Part shown: piece by piece, positions 27,246 through 39,398 of the stretch
Position numbering within the stretch: the stretch's first letter is position 1
Layout: every line of letters begins with the position of its first letter
Assembly: GCF_002865645.1 (NCBI RefSeq)
Contig: NW_020194558.1
Span: 744,001-808,000 of the forward strand
DNA: 64,000 bases
Source of the DNA: Hyaloscypha bicolor E
Lineage: Eukaryota > Ascomycota > Leotiomycetes > Helotiales > Hyaloscyphaceae
Direction: 5' to 3'
The notes under the pieces: generated by a model
Database searches by the model: none
Told to the model about the DNA's origin: nothing
What the model saw: the letters and a program-made list of their open reading frames with translations, nothing else
Position numbers and translations under genes: made by a program

Positions 27246-30200
27246 TAATCTAGGTATTTTAATAGTATTTTTACTACTATTAGTACTAGAGCTCTGGGAT
27301 ATAAGAAATTCTTCTCTTGCCAGGCCTTATATTTAATAGTTTTAATTAGAATAAGTAGGCTAATATTTTTATAAACTTTTCTTACTTCTTTTTAATTAAA
27401 TATAATTACTCTTTTTTAATTAATTATTAATTCTCGGAATATAGCTAGTTTCTTTTTCTAGAGCTAGTTACTAATATCTAATTATTTAAGATATTCTAAA
27501 ATAAATTATAAATTTCTTAAAATAACTAATATTCTTAGTAAAAAATAGTTCTTATATTTCCTAGTATATTTCTATAAATATTCTCTAGCTTTAGATCTCT
27601 TAAACTAGTCCGGATATTTACTAGGGCCTTCTCTAGTTTTATTATTAGTATTTACTAGTTAAATTTTCTTATTCTTTATTTTATATATTTCTATAACTAG
27701 AAATAGACTATAATTATTATTATTTTCTTTAAGAACTATAGCTATTTTCTCTAGTATTCTTTTTATCTAATCTCCGGAATTTATAACTTTCCTATTTAGC
27801 TTTTTCCTAATTAGATATAGAGAGTGCTTTTTTATCTAGTATTTTAATATGCCTTTCTTAAGCTCTTATATATTCCAGAATTCTTTCTAGTTTTAGGTTC
27901 TATATTTCTTAGTTTCGGAAATATATTTCTTTATTATTAAGAGATATTACTTTACTTTTTCTTTAGAAATATCTTTACTTAATATTCTTTTTACTTCTTT
28001 TTTTATTAAATCCGGAATTACTCTTAATAATATTCTAATTAGAGCCTTTTCTGCTTTAGTTTCTCTAAAAATATTATTAATTTTCTAAACTTCTAAATCC
28101 AAAATAAAAAAATCTATAGAAAATCCTAGTATTTTTCTATTTCCCCTAATATTATTACTAGTTATAATATTAGGCTCTATTTTTCTTTTTTCTTTTTAGT
28201 TTCCTATTCCATATTATTTAATTCCTTAATTCTAGAAGCTTAATATTCTTAAATTATTACTTTCTTTTACTTTCCGGTATTTTTTAAAGATAAAATAATT
28301 ATAATAGTATAGGTATTCTAGTTATTTTTAGAATTAGTAAATCTTTTATTCTATAAACTATTATTCCTATATATAATTTTTATTTTTATTTTTACTAAGA
28401 ATAATTAACTAAGCAGGATTTTTAGAGTTTCTTTAACTAGAAAGAATATATTTTTATATCCTACTTTATTTGTAACCTTAGTTCTAAGTTTTACTATTCT
28501 TATAAATCCAAATTCTATTCTAGTAATAATAAATATTTAATAATCTATAATATTATATATTACTTTACTAATACTTCTAAAGATCTTTTCGGAAAGAATA
28601 TTAACTTTAGCCCTAGTATTAATTATTTCTTTATATTTAATACTTTCTTAAGGTTCTCGAAATATAAATTAGAGATATAGAGATTATATAATATATTTAT
28701 AAGCTAGTAATATCCGAATATTAATACTATTACTTTTAAATTAAATAATTCTATTAGTATTAAATACCTGAGCTAATATTTCTAATTCTTTAAATATTCT
28801 ATTTATTATATAAGCCATAACTACTAGTTCTATAGATCTCCTAATATATCTAACTATATTTAATATAATAGTATTTCCTATTTATAAGATAGTAAGATAG
28901 GAAGTATTATTTTTAATTTATTAGTTCTAAAATATAATAGCTAGATCTGGTATTTTTAAAGTATTAATAAGTATTCTTATTTCTTTCTGAGTTTTTAGAA
29001 GTGAAATAATTACTTTCTTTAGTAATCTTATTAGAATATTATTAATTTTAGAACTCTTATATTTATTATAATTAAGAATATCCTAAATTCCTAATTTATT
29101 CTATTTATCTTTAGAAATATTAATATTTATATTCTTAGCTAGGCTATTTTCTTATCTATTATTTCTTAAAATAGTATTCTTTTAGCCTCTTATATAAGTT
29201 AGCTTTTCTTTTATTCTAGCTTATTTTCGAAAAACCTTTTTAGCTATTTCTATTTCTTTTCTCTTTCTTTTTAATAAGGAACCTATTATAATATTAATAG
29301 AAATTCTATTTATAGCCAAATTTTAATATTATTTATTAATTTCAGAACCTGAAATATTAGTAATTCTAATATAGTTTTCTCTAAAATAAAGTAGCTATTT
29401 AGATTTCCTAGATATAACTTGCTTGCTTTTTTATATAGATCCCGGTTAGCTAGTTCTCTTTTCCCTTTCTTGCCTAGTAAACTAGGCATTTCCTATTAAT
29501 TTCTAGATATTTTTAGGTCAAGTATTTAAGTTATAATTAAATTCCTTTCCTTAGACTTGAGAAATAATTTAGTTAAATTACTAGTACTTACTAATAAGGA
29601 AAAAGGAAATACTTTCTTATCTAGGCTTAAATAGCCTTTTATATTATCTTTTATTAAATTAATAAGTATATCTATAATTCATAAGCTCTTTTATTAATAG
29701 GTAATAGAACTAAGAAATATAGATATATTTTAGATTAATATTATTATTCTTATTCCTACTATAATAATTATAGCAAATTTGTTCTCTTAATTTTAGGTCT
29801 ATACTATAGGCTATATTAACTTAAGTAGTATTTTCTAATTATATTTGAGACTAACTTCTTCTAGAATATAATTATTTAGACTCTTTATCTAATTCAGCTC
29901 GACTATTATAGCTATTATAGTATTCTCTATATCCTTTATTATAAATTCTAGTATATTTTTTCTAAAGACCCGAATTATATTTACTAGGCTATTAATACTA
30001 TTATACTTATTATAATTAGCTAAGTTATATAAGTAGGCTACGGATATCTTCTCGAATTATAATAATAGCTATATTAAGTTATCTCTATAAGTTCTTTTAA
30101 GTTATAGTAATAATAGATAGTTTTTCTAAACTTCTTACTAGCTAGTTAATATTATTTTCTTTAGGTTTACTACTTTTAGTAGGTTTTATATAATTAGTTA

Positions 30201-31968
30201 TAGGCTGAGTTCTCTTTTTACTTATACTTATAATAGCTTTAGGAAATATAATAGAAGAAACTAGTAAAGAATAATTGTTTTCTGGCTTAGGAACTATATT
30301 ATAGACTATTATATCCAAATATTCTTATTTAAATCTAAATATATCTGAGTTATTAGTAATATTAAAATAGTATTTCTTCTCTTTATATTAATAAAATATT
30401 ATTGCCTTCTTATATATCTTACTATATTTATAAATAGAAATATTTATAGGCTTAAAGTTCGTATTCTTAAGAATATAATTTTACTAAAATAGATAATTCT
30501 CTTATGAATTCTCGGTACTAAATAATTTTATTTATTTCTTTTTTCTTTAGTAACTTCTTTAATACTTTATTAAATATATTAATATAAGACTTAAAAGAGA
30601 TTTCTTTATTCTAGGCTTATATAATAATCTAATTAAAAAAGTTATAGCTAATTTTAAATATTTCCTAGTTATACTCTCGGAATTCCTTTAATAAGGCCTT
30701 AAAGAACTTAATTTCCTAATAATTTCCTGAATTATTAGTATAGTACTCTAGTATAGCTTTAATCTAATTCTTATAAATAAGAGAGATATAATAGATAATT
30801 CTCTTTCTTTTAGTATTATTAGAAATATAATAGTTCTTATATATATTTATATACTATTTTAAGAATATAGAAATATTACTTTCCTAAAACCATAATATTT
30901 TAGGAGCTCTTATAAGTAGTAGATTTAAACCTAGTACTAGTATATACTTATTCTTAGCTATATTAATCTTAATAATTTCTTCTATAATTAATTATAGAGT
31001 TTCTATACCTGAGACTTTTATTAATAAGGTTCCTAAAAAACTAACTTCTTATTTAAGTATATCTTTTAGTTTAGAAACTAGAATTAGAAAGAAACCGGTT
31101 AATAATAATAAATATAATTAAAATATAAGTTTAAGTATTAGTAGTAATAAAATAGTAGTTTTTCTAGTCTTATTCCTATTACTTATACTTTCTTTTCTAT
31201 TTCTTTAGTTTAATACCTATAGTATTTTCCCTTAATTTTACTAAACTAAATATATCTATTAATATTATTAAAAGTAATAATAAAAATAATAAATATAATT
31301 TTACTAATTTTTCTGACTTTTCTAAATTCTCTTTTATTTCTTTACTTAATATTTATTTCTTTCTCTAGAAGCTTTTCTAGTTTATTTATATAATTTCTTA
31401 TTTCCGATTTCTTTTTAATTCTTATTTCTAATTCCTATTTACTATTTTACTTAAAATTAAGGGCATTTTCTCTTTTAGATATCTTTTCCGGATTTAGAAA
31501 TAAGCTTTTTTACTAAAACTAATACTATTTTTATTCTGGTCTTTACTATAACTAAAAATAATATATAAATTAATAATATAACTTTATTTCTAAATACTAA
31601 AGTCTAATTCTAACTAAGATCTAACTTATATTATCTTAGTATAATTTTTCTTATTCTATTTTCTCTGCTTCTTTTCTTTCTATAATTAGCCTCTATTTCT
31701 ATTATTTCTATATATTATACTAGTAATTATATCTTGCGGCTAATTCGTATTTAAGTTACTAGATATATTAGAAATTAATATAAGATACTAAAATTAATAT
31801 TTATATATCCTTAATATTTTGGCCTTAGGTATAAGGCATTATAATAGCCCTTTTCTCTCCTAACTTACTAAGCTAATAATTCGCCTTATAGATATTTCTT
31901 AGAACTTTATAAGAGTATTACCTTAATTATAAAGTTTCTATCTTTCCTATATTACTTACTATAAAATA

Positions 31969-32271
31969 TATAAGAAAGAAACTATAATAAGACAAAAACC
32001 TATATAAAGTATACTAGAATACAAAACATAACTTAATAGTAAAATAATAAATCAAAAGCATAAATAGTAAAGTATAAATAGTATATAATATATAAAAGCT
32101 TAATTAATTATATATTTATAAAGAATTATTCTCTAAGTCTATAGAAAAACCAGCTTTCTTATATGATTTCTGCAAGTTACATATAAAAGGCCGCAGCCTT
32201 TGCCATATAACCTAAACCTCAAAACCGCTAAAATAATATGATTTTTAATAAGTATGGCCTGCCGTACCACA
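31969..32271 (-). repeat. 303-bp LTR (5' LTR of the complete Gypsy copy)
   Basis: This is the best-preserved of the three LTR copies. On the minus strand it begins TGTGGTACGGCAGGCC and ends in the RIP-changed TATA. It is followed on the plus strand by TTAGC, matching the TTAG before the left LTR. Confidence 0.9.
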
Positions 32272-32642
32272 TTAGCCAGGAATAATAAAATAGCCAAAAA
32301 TATATTAGTAGCTAATATTTATTACTAGTATACCGGGTAATTAAAAGAGTCCGTTCTTGTCTTTATAGGGTATTAAAAGCTTTAAGGCAAAATTATCTTA
32401 GTAATAAGGTAATATAGAAATAGTAGCGAGATTATATTAGAGAGTAATTATACTAAGGTTTAAATTACCCAGAATAGGCTTAGTAGGCGGGGCCATACCC
32501 TTATATTCTCTAGGATTCTCTTCTCTTTATATAAATATCCTAGCCACAGAAATTATACTAAGAACTTTACTATATATTAGTATAACTCTATTACTAATAT
32601 AATCCAGTATATCTTCCAGTTACTAGACCTTATAATATAACT
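32272..32642. other. AT-rich sequence between the Gypsy element and the tandem array
   Basis: No reading frame and no recognised repeat apart from the target duplication at its first bases. Composition is still that of the RIP-affected block. Confidence 0.5.
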
Positions 32643-33040
32643 GCTTCTAGGTATAATATTAGTAATATATCTCTACTTTGGCTTGCCTACTAATCCTGAA
32701 TCTGCCTTCCCTATTTGCATATATTAGCTACTAGGCCTTGAAATCTGCCTGCTCCTAGATACGGTATTAGTAATATATCTTTACCTTGGCTTGCCTACTA
32801 ATCCTAAATCTGCCTTCTCTATCTATATATATTAGCTACTAGGCCTTGAGATCTGCCTGCTCCTAAATATAGTATTAGTAATATATGAATCTCTATCTCG
32901 ATTTGCCTACTAGATCCTAATTTTGCCTTCCCTATTTATATATATTAGCTACTAGGCCTTAAGATCTGCCTGCTCCTAGATACGGTATTAGTAATATATA
33001 AATCTCTATTTCGGTTTACCTACTAGATCCTACTAAGGTA
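32643..33040. repeat. Tandem repeat array, about 108-113-bp unit, about 3.5 copies
   Basis: The block beginning GCTTCTAG/GCTCCTA starts at 32,643, 32,751, 32,859 and 32,972, giving spacings of 108, 108 and 113. Each unit contains TATTAGTAATATAT, then TTGCCTACTA, then ATATTAGCTACTAGGCC. The copies differ by single-base changes, many of them C/T. No gene overlaps it. It is a small minisatellite, possibly formed within a RIP-affected repeat. Confidence 0.85.
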
Positions 33041-34290
33041 ATTCTGCTTTACTAGGATTTATATAATCTCCTAGTTTTTCCTATAGTAATACGACTACTC
33101 CTTAATACAGGCTATATAGTATTACTTCTTTTATATAAATCTCTTAATATTACTATATTATAGTATTACTTTTTCTTAATATAATATCCCAGCTAACCTA
33201 CTAACTCTTTTTACATAAATCTCTTAGTACTACTAAGCCTTTAGTATAACCTATATAACTTTACCTCAGTTTGGCCCTTGCCTAGCTAATCCCGTACTCT
33301 TTATTAGTAAACTATACTGCTAGTATAGTTCGGTATTACCAGGATTTATAAGAGTTTCCTAGTATTACTAGATACTAGTATAACTTCTCCCTGGTATAGT
33401 ATTACTACTATATAATATTACTATTAATAGGCTTATTACCGGCGATTTCCTATTTTATTAATCTAGCAAATATAATTATCCCTCTCTTGCCTTAATTTTA
33501 CGTAAATCAAACCCGTACTTAGAGTACCTTGGCCCTTTGCCTTTAATAAGCAAGATAATAATAAGGAGAAAGTACAAGTAAAGTATATAATTAAGAGATT
33601 CTAAAGCAAAGAGAAGGAAATTAAATACTACCGAAATTATTAAAATCTCCCCGCAGACATTAAAGAGACGTTAGAGAAAGCGCTAAGCCGCTTAGCCCTT
33701 TAAGTATCACGTGCATACAAGCGAGTATAGATCCAAAAAAAGGTTCCGGAGGGAACCTTATTGGAGCCAAAATAGGACCCCCCTCAAGAGGCAAGACGAG
33801 GAAAGTATAACCGGGCCTCAAGGGAGCCAAAACGAGCCCCTGCGGATACTAAAATAGCTACTCAGGCTTATTTAGCGTGTGCTCCGGTGGTGCTCAGGCG
33901 ATGCTCAGGAATGCTCACCCTTGGCTTATGCTTGCTCACCCATAGCTCGGGCTAAAGCAGCTGCTGCTCAGGTCCAGAGACGGAAATGGAAAATGGGATG
34001 AGAACATTCCCATACCGAATTACCTGTTGCAGGAGTTGACGATCGTATTTACGGCCGGTACCATTGTGTTGCCTTGGAACGCCTCCCTTGAAAGTAGAGC
34101 CGAGGCCCCTGACAGATTGTTTGCATGAGATCGGCCATGTGCCGGGAAGGATATTTCACACTTCAAGGAGGCGGAAAAGTTGCGCTGCTTTCACATGTAC
34201 TTTCTTGTTCGACCGCGAGTGACAAAGCCGAATAGGCTCATCGGAACGTTATTTTTTCCATCTCTAATCGCGTCGGAGAAAGGAAAAACT
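33041..34290. other. Boundary from RIP-affected DNA to normal DNA, and region upstream of the rhodopsin-type gene
   Basis: AT-rich sequence continues to about 33,650 and then gives way within roughly 100 bases to balanced composition with CpG-containing words. Between about 33,865 and 33,970 there are short repeats of GCTCA/GCTCAGG. No gene is visible before the rhodopsin-type ORF. An in-frame upstream ATG at 34,195 could extend that protein by 32 residues, but I judge the ATG at 34,291 more likely. Confidence 0.5.
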
Positions 34291-35878
34291 ATGGATGCGT
34301 TCTCAGACATCAGGCCGATTCCCCTCGATGTTATTCTCAGTTGGCCGAAGCCGAATTATGTCGACCCGATACGACGAGGGCCGGCATTGGTGATAGTCAA
34401 TTCTCTGTTACTTCCTGTAGCTCTGGTTGTGGTTGGATTGAGACTCTACACACGTTTGAAAATATGTCGCTCTGCAGAATTGGATGATCTTTTTATTGCT
34501 CTTGCAGTAGTATGGATTCTGTTTTCAAGACCACTGGAGTGTCTGCTCACCAGCATCACAGGTCCCAGCCATTGGTTTGACTATCGCGGTGTGCCTAGGT
34601 ACTGAGCCACGGACTGGAGGTGGCTCGAAAATTGGCTGACGATGTGAAGCTACATCGAGATACTCGTGGGATGTTCATATCTGGGATGTGCCCCCTGAGG
34701 ACATTATCCCAAGTCGTCAAGTACATTGTCATTTTCGTCGAAGTGCAATGTTTCAACTAACTCGACGCGTTTTAGGTGACCTTCACCGCACAGTTTCTGT
34801 TCCTTTGGGCCACCAACCTGACCAAAGTGGCAATACTCCTTTTCTATCGACGACTCTCTGCTCCTAGCATGAAGAAGATATTTAATTACTGTGTGTTGGG
34901 GACTTTAACCTTCGTCGTCTGCTACACTATCGCATTGTCAATTGGTTTACTCAATGTGTGCACGTAAGTTTGCTCCTACTTCAGCCACGCCCCGAAAACT
35001 CTAACTAGAACCGTTCATACTTTAGACCCTTAGCAGGATTCTGGGACGTTGCAATCCCCCATCACTGTATTGATCAGATAAGGTTCGAGTTGGTCGCTGC
35101 TATGATAAATATCGCCGTCGACCTCGTCATCATGGTGCTGCCTCTGCCAACGGTATGGAGTCTGCAGCTGCCGAAAAGACAGAAATTGGCCTTGAGCGGG
35201 GTGTTTATGCTTGGAACACTGTGAGAATACCTCTCCCCGATTTTTCTATGATGCTTTCCGCTAAAGGAGAGATCATTTCAGTGTCTGTCTAGCTGGAGCA
35301 ATTCGAGCATATTATGTTGATGTTATTGTGAGCAAGACGTTTGATACAACATGTAAGAATTTCCTATAAAATTACAGCCTCCAAATGAGATACTGAAATC
35401 ATCTCAAGGGGAAGGCTACATACTCTGGATGTTCGTCGCCCTCGAAGTCGATATCGCACTCATTTGCGCTTCTGCGCCTGTGCTCAAACCCCTCTTCAGG
35501 CGATACTTTAACAACTCAATCTATAATACCGGCAGCCACAAAATCCGCACACGGGCATCTCTGAACCAAGAACGCCGTGCCGAAAGCGGGTTGTCATTCC
35601 GAGATGCTTTCCAGGTTCCTGTAGAGCTTAGCTCTGTGGGTCACACGAAGATCAATGGTGAGACGCAGAAGCCTCTACCCCCTGTTCCGGAAAGTGAAAA
35701 AGGGTTCATATTGAAGAAAGATGATAATAGTGACGGCGAAAGTATGTTTATAATACAACAAATGGACATTGAAGAGAGAAAGCCGGCAAATGCTTGCTGT
35801 AGTCGGACAAGAAATGGAGGGAGATGTCAGAAGCTGAATGAATTGTGGGCCAGGAAGGAACCATGTTCTGGAGTATAG
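34291..35878 (+). CDS. Rhodopsin-domain integral membrane protein (fungal PTH11-like / SAT4 type), 416 aa
   Basis: Seven exons joined by six short GT-AG introns (34,510-34,561; 34,599-34,649; 34,721-34,775; 34,964-35,025; 35,221-35,281; 35,353-35,408) give one open frame of 416 codons. The product has the layout of fungal rhodopsin-domain membrane proteins: a short N-terminus, a first membrane segment near residues 30-50, an LDD motif before the second segment, a WDVP-type loop, a third/fourth segment block with WATNLTKVAILLFYRRL at about 120-136, further segments to about 285, and a hydrophilic C-terminal tail of about 130 residues. Such proteins sit in the plasma membrane and are thought to act as receptor-like sensors; the ligand is unknown here. 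Splice sites and frame are all intact. Intron ends were chosen by frame and family similarity. It is the first intact gene to the right of the RIP block. Confidence 0.9.
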
Positions 35879-37699
35879 GTCAGCGCAGGCATTGTATCAA
35901 GTATTTGTTGGTGTTTGTACACTTAGTAAATGGTAATACTCATGAATTACGAAAGTCTTGGTACTTAGAATAAGCGTCAACAGTCGCTCGTAGACTGTCC
36001 ATGCAAGCTTCCACTTTGGGATTCTGGCGTTGGACTGATCCAAGAACCTGCCGCTTGAGCTCTTCCAGGCTATTGTACAGCGAGTTGGCATCCCCGCGGG
36101 GTCGAGGTAATAAACAATGAATTAACAATTCGTTTTAGATAGATTCCTCCAACTGAACTGACTCAACCCCCGTAACGCCGCCGCTTCGACCACACACTCA
36201 TCCAATTTACCCGCAAACCAACTGGTGCAAGTTGTTATTCCCGAAATTAGTCGACTGAATACAAGGGAGTAGTATATTAGAAGCTCAAAGATTTTTTGAG
36301 AAATATCGCCCAGGTATAAATTGATCCGATAGTGTCTCTTTTCTCCTTTTCTTTCACCTTCCCTATCTATCTATCTCTCAATCCGAAAAGCCGCTATACA
36401 AGATTCGAATATAGTATTCGACAACAGCAGCCACAGAATGCCTTCTCAGTAAAAACTATGTCTCAATTACAGATAACAAGACATACTTGTGGCCTCACGC
36501 ACACGGGTATCAGAGAAACAGATACAATTCCACACTGCCTTGTTAAGTGGCACTAAATATCAGAGCTTAATGCTAATTTCTAGCAATAGTGGAAGTACAA
36601 TTCCATGCTTATGCCCGCACTGAGAGAGAAGGCGGAGAATGGATGGTTTCGCAGATGAGGGATATGAGTCTTTCTAGGAGATTAGCACGGTCGGAAGGAG
36701 AGAGGGAGTGGGGAGCAACGGCAATTAGGTAAAGACAATCATGGAATAGAGATCGCTGAGCTATATTATTGATTCCCAAGATAGTATTTTGAATAATTCT
36801 TGATCTTCCTTCCTCTATTCATTCACCCCTCACCCCTTCGCTCCAAAACTCAGAAACTTGTAAGTCCTTTCGGTAGAATTCAAGTCTCTTTCCGGAGGAC
36901 CCGTCTAGGGAAGCACAACTTCATGCACTCGGCCATCTGGTTCTCGCCCCGATTGGGTTGGTGTCAGGGGTCATTTCGAGGCCCTCAGACAGGCCCTAGT
37001 TTGGAGTTTCTAGACAGCCCTACACCACGAATTGCACTGCCACGAATTCACCGCTCGCACGCTGGCCATATAAAGATCAACTTCGATTTATTGCAAACCC
37101 CGCTTCGGTCATCCTTTGCTAGCTTGATCTTGTTGTGTCGTTATTTAAACGTCATCACCCTGCAAAGGCCGGGTTCATGACTTGTATTTCTATAGCATCT
37201 CGGCGCATGTCCACTTGGCACGTAGCAAATCGGTTGGCGGGAACAGGACCCAGAATTCAGACTTTGAGCCTGTTGTAACCAGGTAAACCCTATTCGATCC
37301 ATTTTTTAAGCTTGAGACTCGTTTGCTGACGGACGGGTTAGAGAGTATGATGATTCTACAAGCACCTTGGCAGCAGAATCCCGGAAGACATAGCATCTCT
37401 AGAAAGAACTTAACGACCATTGAAAGTTGAAAGTAATGAAAATGCAACGCCCCCTTCACGGCTCCGAAATTTTTTGCACAGTCTTGGCTTCAAAAGCCTC
37501 TACATAGCGTTCCAAGAACTTCGTCAATGGGCGGCGTTCCATGCTTGACGCTGTTTCCAACTAATCTCCCAACGTCCTCGACGATTTCGAAGATTAATTT
37601 CGAATCAAATCGAAGGTGTTCAACTACATGAAAGTGACTAGATGTATATACGCACAGAATTATCACTCACCTTAACTCCAGGATCTGAAGTTCGCCGGA
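35879..37699. other. Long intergenic stretch, no convincing gene
   Basis: Only short open frames occur here, none with recognised domains. A minus-strand frame at 35,940-36,128 reads as a helical, polar peptide and could be the last exon of a decayed gene, but no upstream exon was found. Near 36,365 there is a short CTAT repeat. A plus-strand frame at 36,800-37,180 has no protein-like pattern. Confidence 0.45.
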
Positions 37700-38083
37700 G
37701 TGGAGAACACTGACTACCGCAAAATTGCCAGCCTTTCTGTGATGCGCCATCCAATACCACAGTCAGAGGCAGACAAAATAGGCGGGTTAGTGTATGTCTT
37801 GCTGTGGTTTCTAGACCAGGAAGCATCAGGCACGCGAGATCCAGGCTCGGACTCTCATTTTGGGATCTTGAAGTCGATGGCCATACTTTCTACATTTCTC
37901 GTTGAATGCTACGGCTATCTCAATGCCTCTGAAATTATCATGGAAGTATTCTGTTCCGACCCAAATAATGGTGCGCTTCTTTCGCGGTATTGCATCCAGT
38001 TGCCCTCAGAGACATCTTTATTTGGTCCACAATTGGACATATTGCTGGCGTCCAGACCCTGGCTGCGATTTACTCAAATCTAG
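37700..38083 (+). CDS. Hypothetical ORF, 127 aa, unrecognised
   Basis: The ORF opens with ATG at 37,700 and is unbroken. It is mostly hydrophobic to neutral, with a leucine-rich middle (residues about 28-75) and several acidic positions. I recognise no family and see no signal peptide or motif. It may be a fragment of a longer gene with introns, or chance. There is no operon-like context, and the neighbours are unrelated. Confidence 0.22.
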   Translation: MENTDYRKIASLSVMRHPIPQSEADKIGGLVYVLLWFLDQEASGTRDPGSDSHFGILKSMAILSTFLVECYGYLNASEIIMEVFCSDPNNGALLSRYCIQLPSETSLFGPQLDILLASRPWLRFTQI

Positions 38084-38302
38084 GCTGAAGAGGTAAAACA
38101 CAATCAAACAATCGCCCAATATTGATTCAGTGATTAATCTACTTCGCTGGGTCATTGGCAACAACGAAGGTCCCTACACGACCTTTACATTTCGTGTAGG
38201 TACGGGCTAAACTTACGCTCATGGAACACAGGATTACGCCCTAGTCAAATGCGTAACTCATTTAGGGCTCCTAATATCATCTTCAATCAGTGCTAGCCAT
38301 GG

Positions 38303-38833
38303 TTACCTTACTGCTTCTATTAAGCGGACGAACCTAGGCGAGAGCAATTTTCTCGTCGTAGAGAACATGCCCCTCGACGCTGCGAGCATACCCACTCTCG
38401 CCCTTCGGTGCGGCGGAGTTAATAATGCTCCCGCGTACCTTGACGGTGATGTTCTCACATAAACGAAGTCAATCTCGCAGAAAGATTTCTCTGAGCATTT
38501 GGAGATATCTCGTACCTCCGGAACGGACTTGGCTAGTCCACCCAGCGGACCTCCTCCCTTGTGCCAAAACCCGCCCCAGGCATCCGGCACTACCGTGGAG
38601 TCCCATAAGGTCGCTAATGCAACATCTCCTATCATGTGCACCGGTTTATTCTCACAAACCCTCAGAACACCTGTCGATCCCTTGTAGCCTTTTGGATCGC
38701 GATAAATCCACAGTGGACCCTTGGAGCGAAGCTGTCCAGTTAATTGACTTCCTAGCTCGTCGGAGGCAGGGCCACTATAACCTTTTCTTAGATTGTAAAA
38801 CTGTTTTATTGGTGTCATGGTTGTGCAGGGCAT
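38303..38833 (-). CDS. Hypothetical protein, 176 aa, unrecognised
   Basis: The minus-strand ORF runs from ATG at 38,833 (chosen over an earlier non-ATG opening) to the stop at 38,303. Residues about 10-110 look protein-like: glycine-rich, with tryptophans at about 44, 78, 86 and 90, a GGG stretch after the last of them, and three cysteines. The last 60 residues are basic and serine/arginine-rich and may be out-of-frame read-through past a lost splice site. No family was recognised. A further open frame upstream on the same strand (38,815-39,252) could hold a 5' exon. Real coding is possible but not certain. Confidence 0.3.
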   Translation of the reverse strand: MPCTTMTPIKQFYNLRKGYSGPASDELGSQLTGQLRSKGPLWIYRDPKGYKGSTGVLRVCENKPVHMIGDVALATLWDSTVVPDAWGGFWHKGGGPLGGLAKSVPEVRDISKCSEKSFCEIDFVYVRTSPSRYAGALLTPPHRRARVGMLAASRGMFSTTRKLLSPRFVRLIEAVR

Positions 38834-39398
38834 TTCTTGGGCTGGAACTGCTGAATGGAACAACAATGGGTTTGTAGGAGGAGATCATGCATCTCCAGAA
38901 TACTGCGCTCCCGATGAGGGACCTCGTCGAATACTAAGAGAAGGCAAAAACATGTAGAGAGGTTGCCGAGATGGTGGAAGCGGATGCCAATCTTCAAAGG
39001 AGGAAGAATCGATTTGGCAGCAAGGAACTTCGTGGCACACTCTGTGCCAAGAGACTGCGCGTCATATTTGTAAGTAAATGACTCTTGGTTGAATGCTGTA
39101 TTCGTATTTGTAGACAATTGATTGGCCCGTGCCGATATGATACTCATGCGCCACCAAGATGCGCGTCGTATTTTCATAAATGTATGCTTAGTCTTGCCTT
39201 CATCTATCTGATTCGCGAGTTCGCCAAAGCCCCTGAAAAACCACTCCCACACGGAATATGGGGGGATGTCACCCTAGGCAATATGTAGCTTAGCGTTCTT
39301 GGCATGCGTTGGCGGCTATTTATGCGTAAGACAAAAGCGCAACCACATCTCCAGAATGTAGAATTCCAGCCAGACCTCTCCTGGTCTCCCAATCAACA

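Larger units (their letters stand above)
19212..32271 (-). mobile_element. Complete 13.06-kb Ty3/Gypsy-type LTR retrotransposon, RIP-degraded
   Basis: Both ends carry the same 303-bp LTR (19,212-19,514 and 31,969-32,271). The element is flanked by TTAG (19,208-19,211 and 32,272-32,275), extendable to ATTAG if the terminal A is shared, which fits a short LTR-retroelement target duplication. Coding sense is minus, so the right LTR is the 5' LTR. Reading leftward I place a gag region (about 28,900-31,900, not recognised in detail), reverse transcriptase, RNase H, integrase, and about 4.5 kb of further sequence before the 3' LTR. All frames are full of TAA/TAG from RIP. At 13 kb it is long for Ty3/Gypsy (usually about 5-8 kb). 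I found no clear tRNA primer-binding site beside the right LTR, probably because of RIP. Confidence 0.88.

Noticed and set aside
32643..33040. CRISPR-like array
   Set aside because: Units are directly adjacent with no unique spacers, and CRISPR arrays do not occur in fungal nuclear DNA.
35897..36128. Two overlapping minus-strand ORFs after the rhodopsin-type gene
   Set aside because: One reads like a polar helical peptide, but no start-side exon, splice site or family was found; too weak to list as a gene.
36800..37180. Plus-strand ORF of 126 codons
   Set aside because: Codon and residue pattern look random, and no domain or conserved motif is visible.
38165..38205. Short hairpin CCTACACG...CGTGTAGG
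   Set aside because: An 8-bp stem with a 12-base loop and no gene end or RNA feature nearby; expected by chance at this length scale.
38815..39252. Minus-strand ORF of 145 codons
   Set aside because: Composition is mixed and it overlaps the promoter side of the Tvp38 gene. It could contain a 5' exon of the 176-residue ORF, but no splice pair links them.
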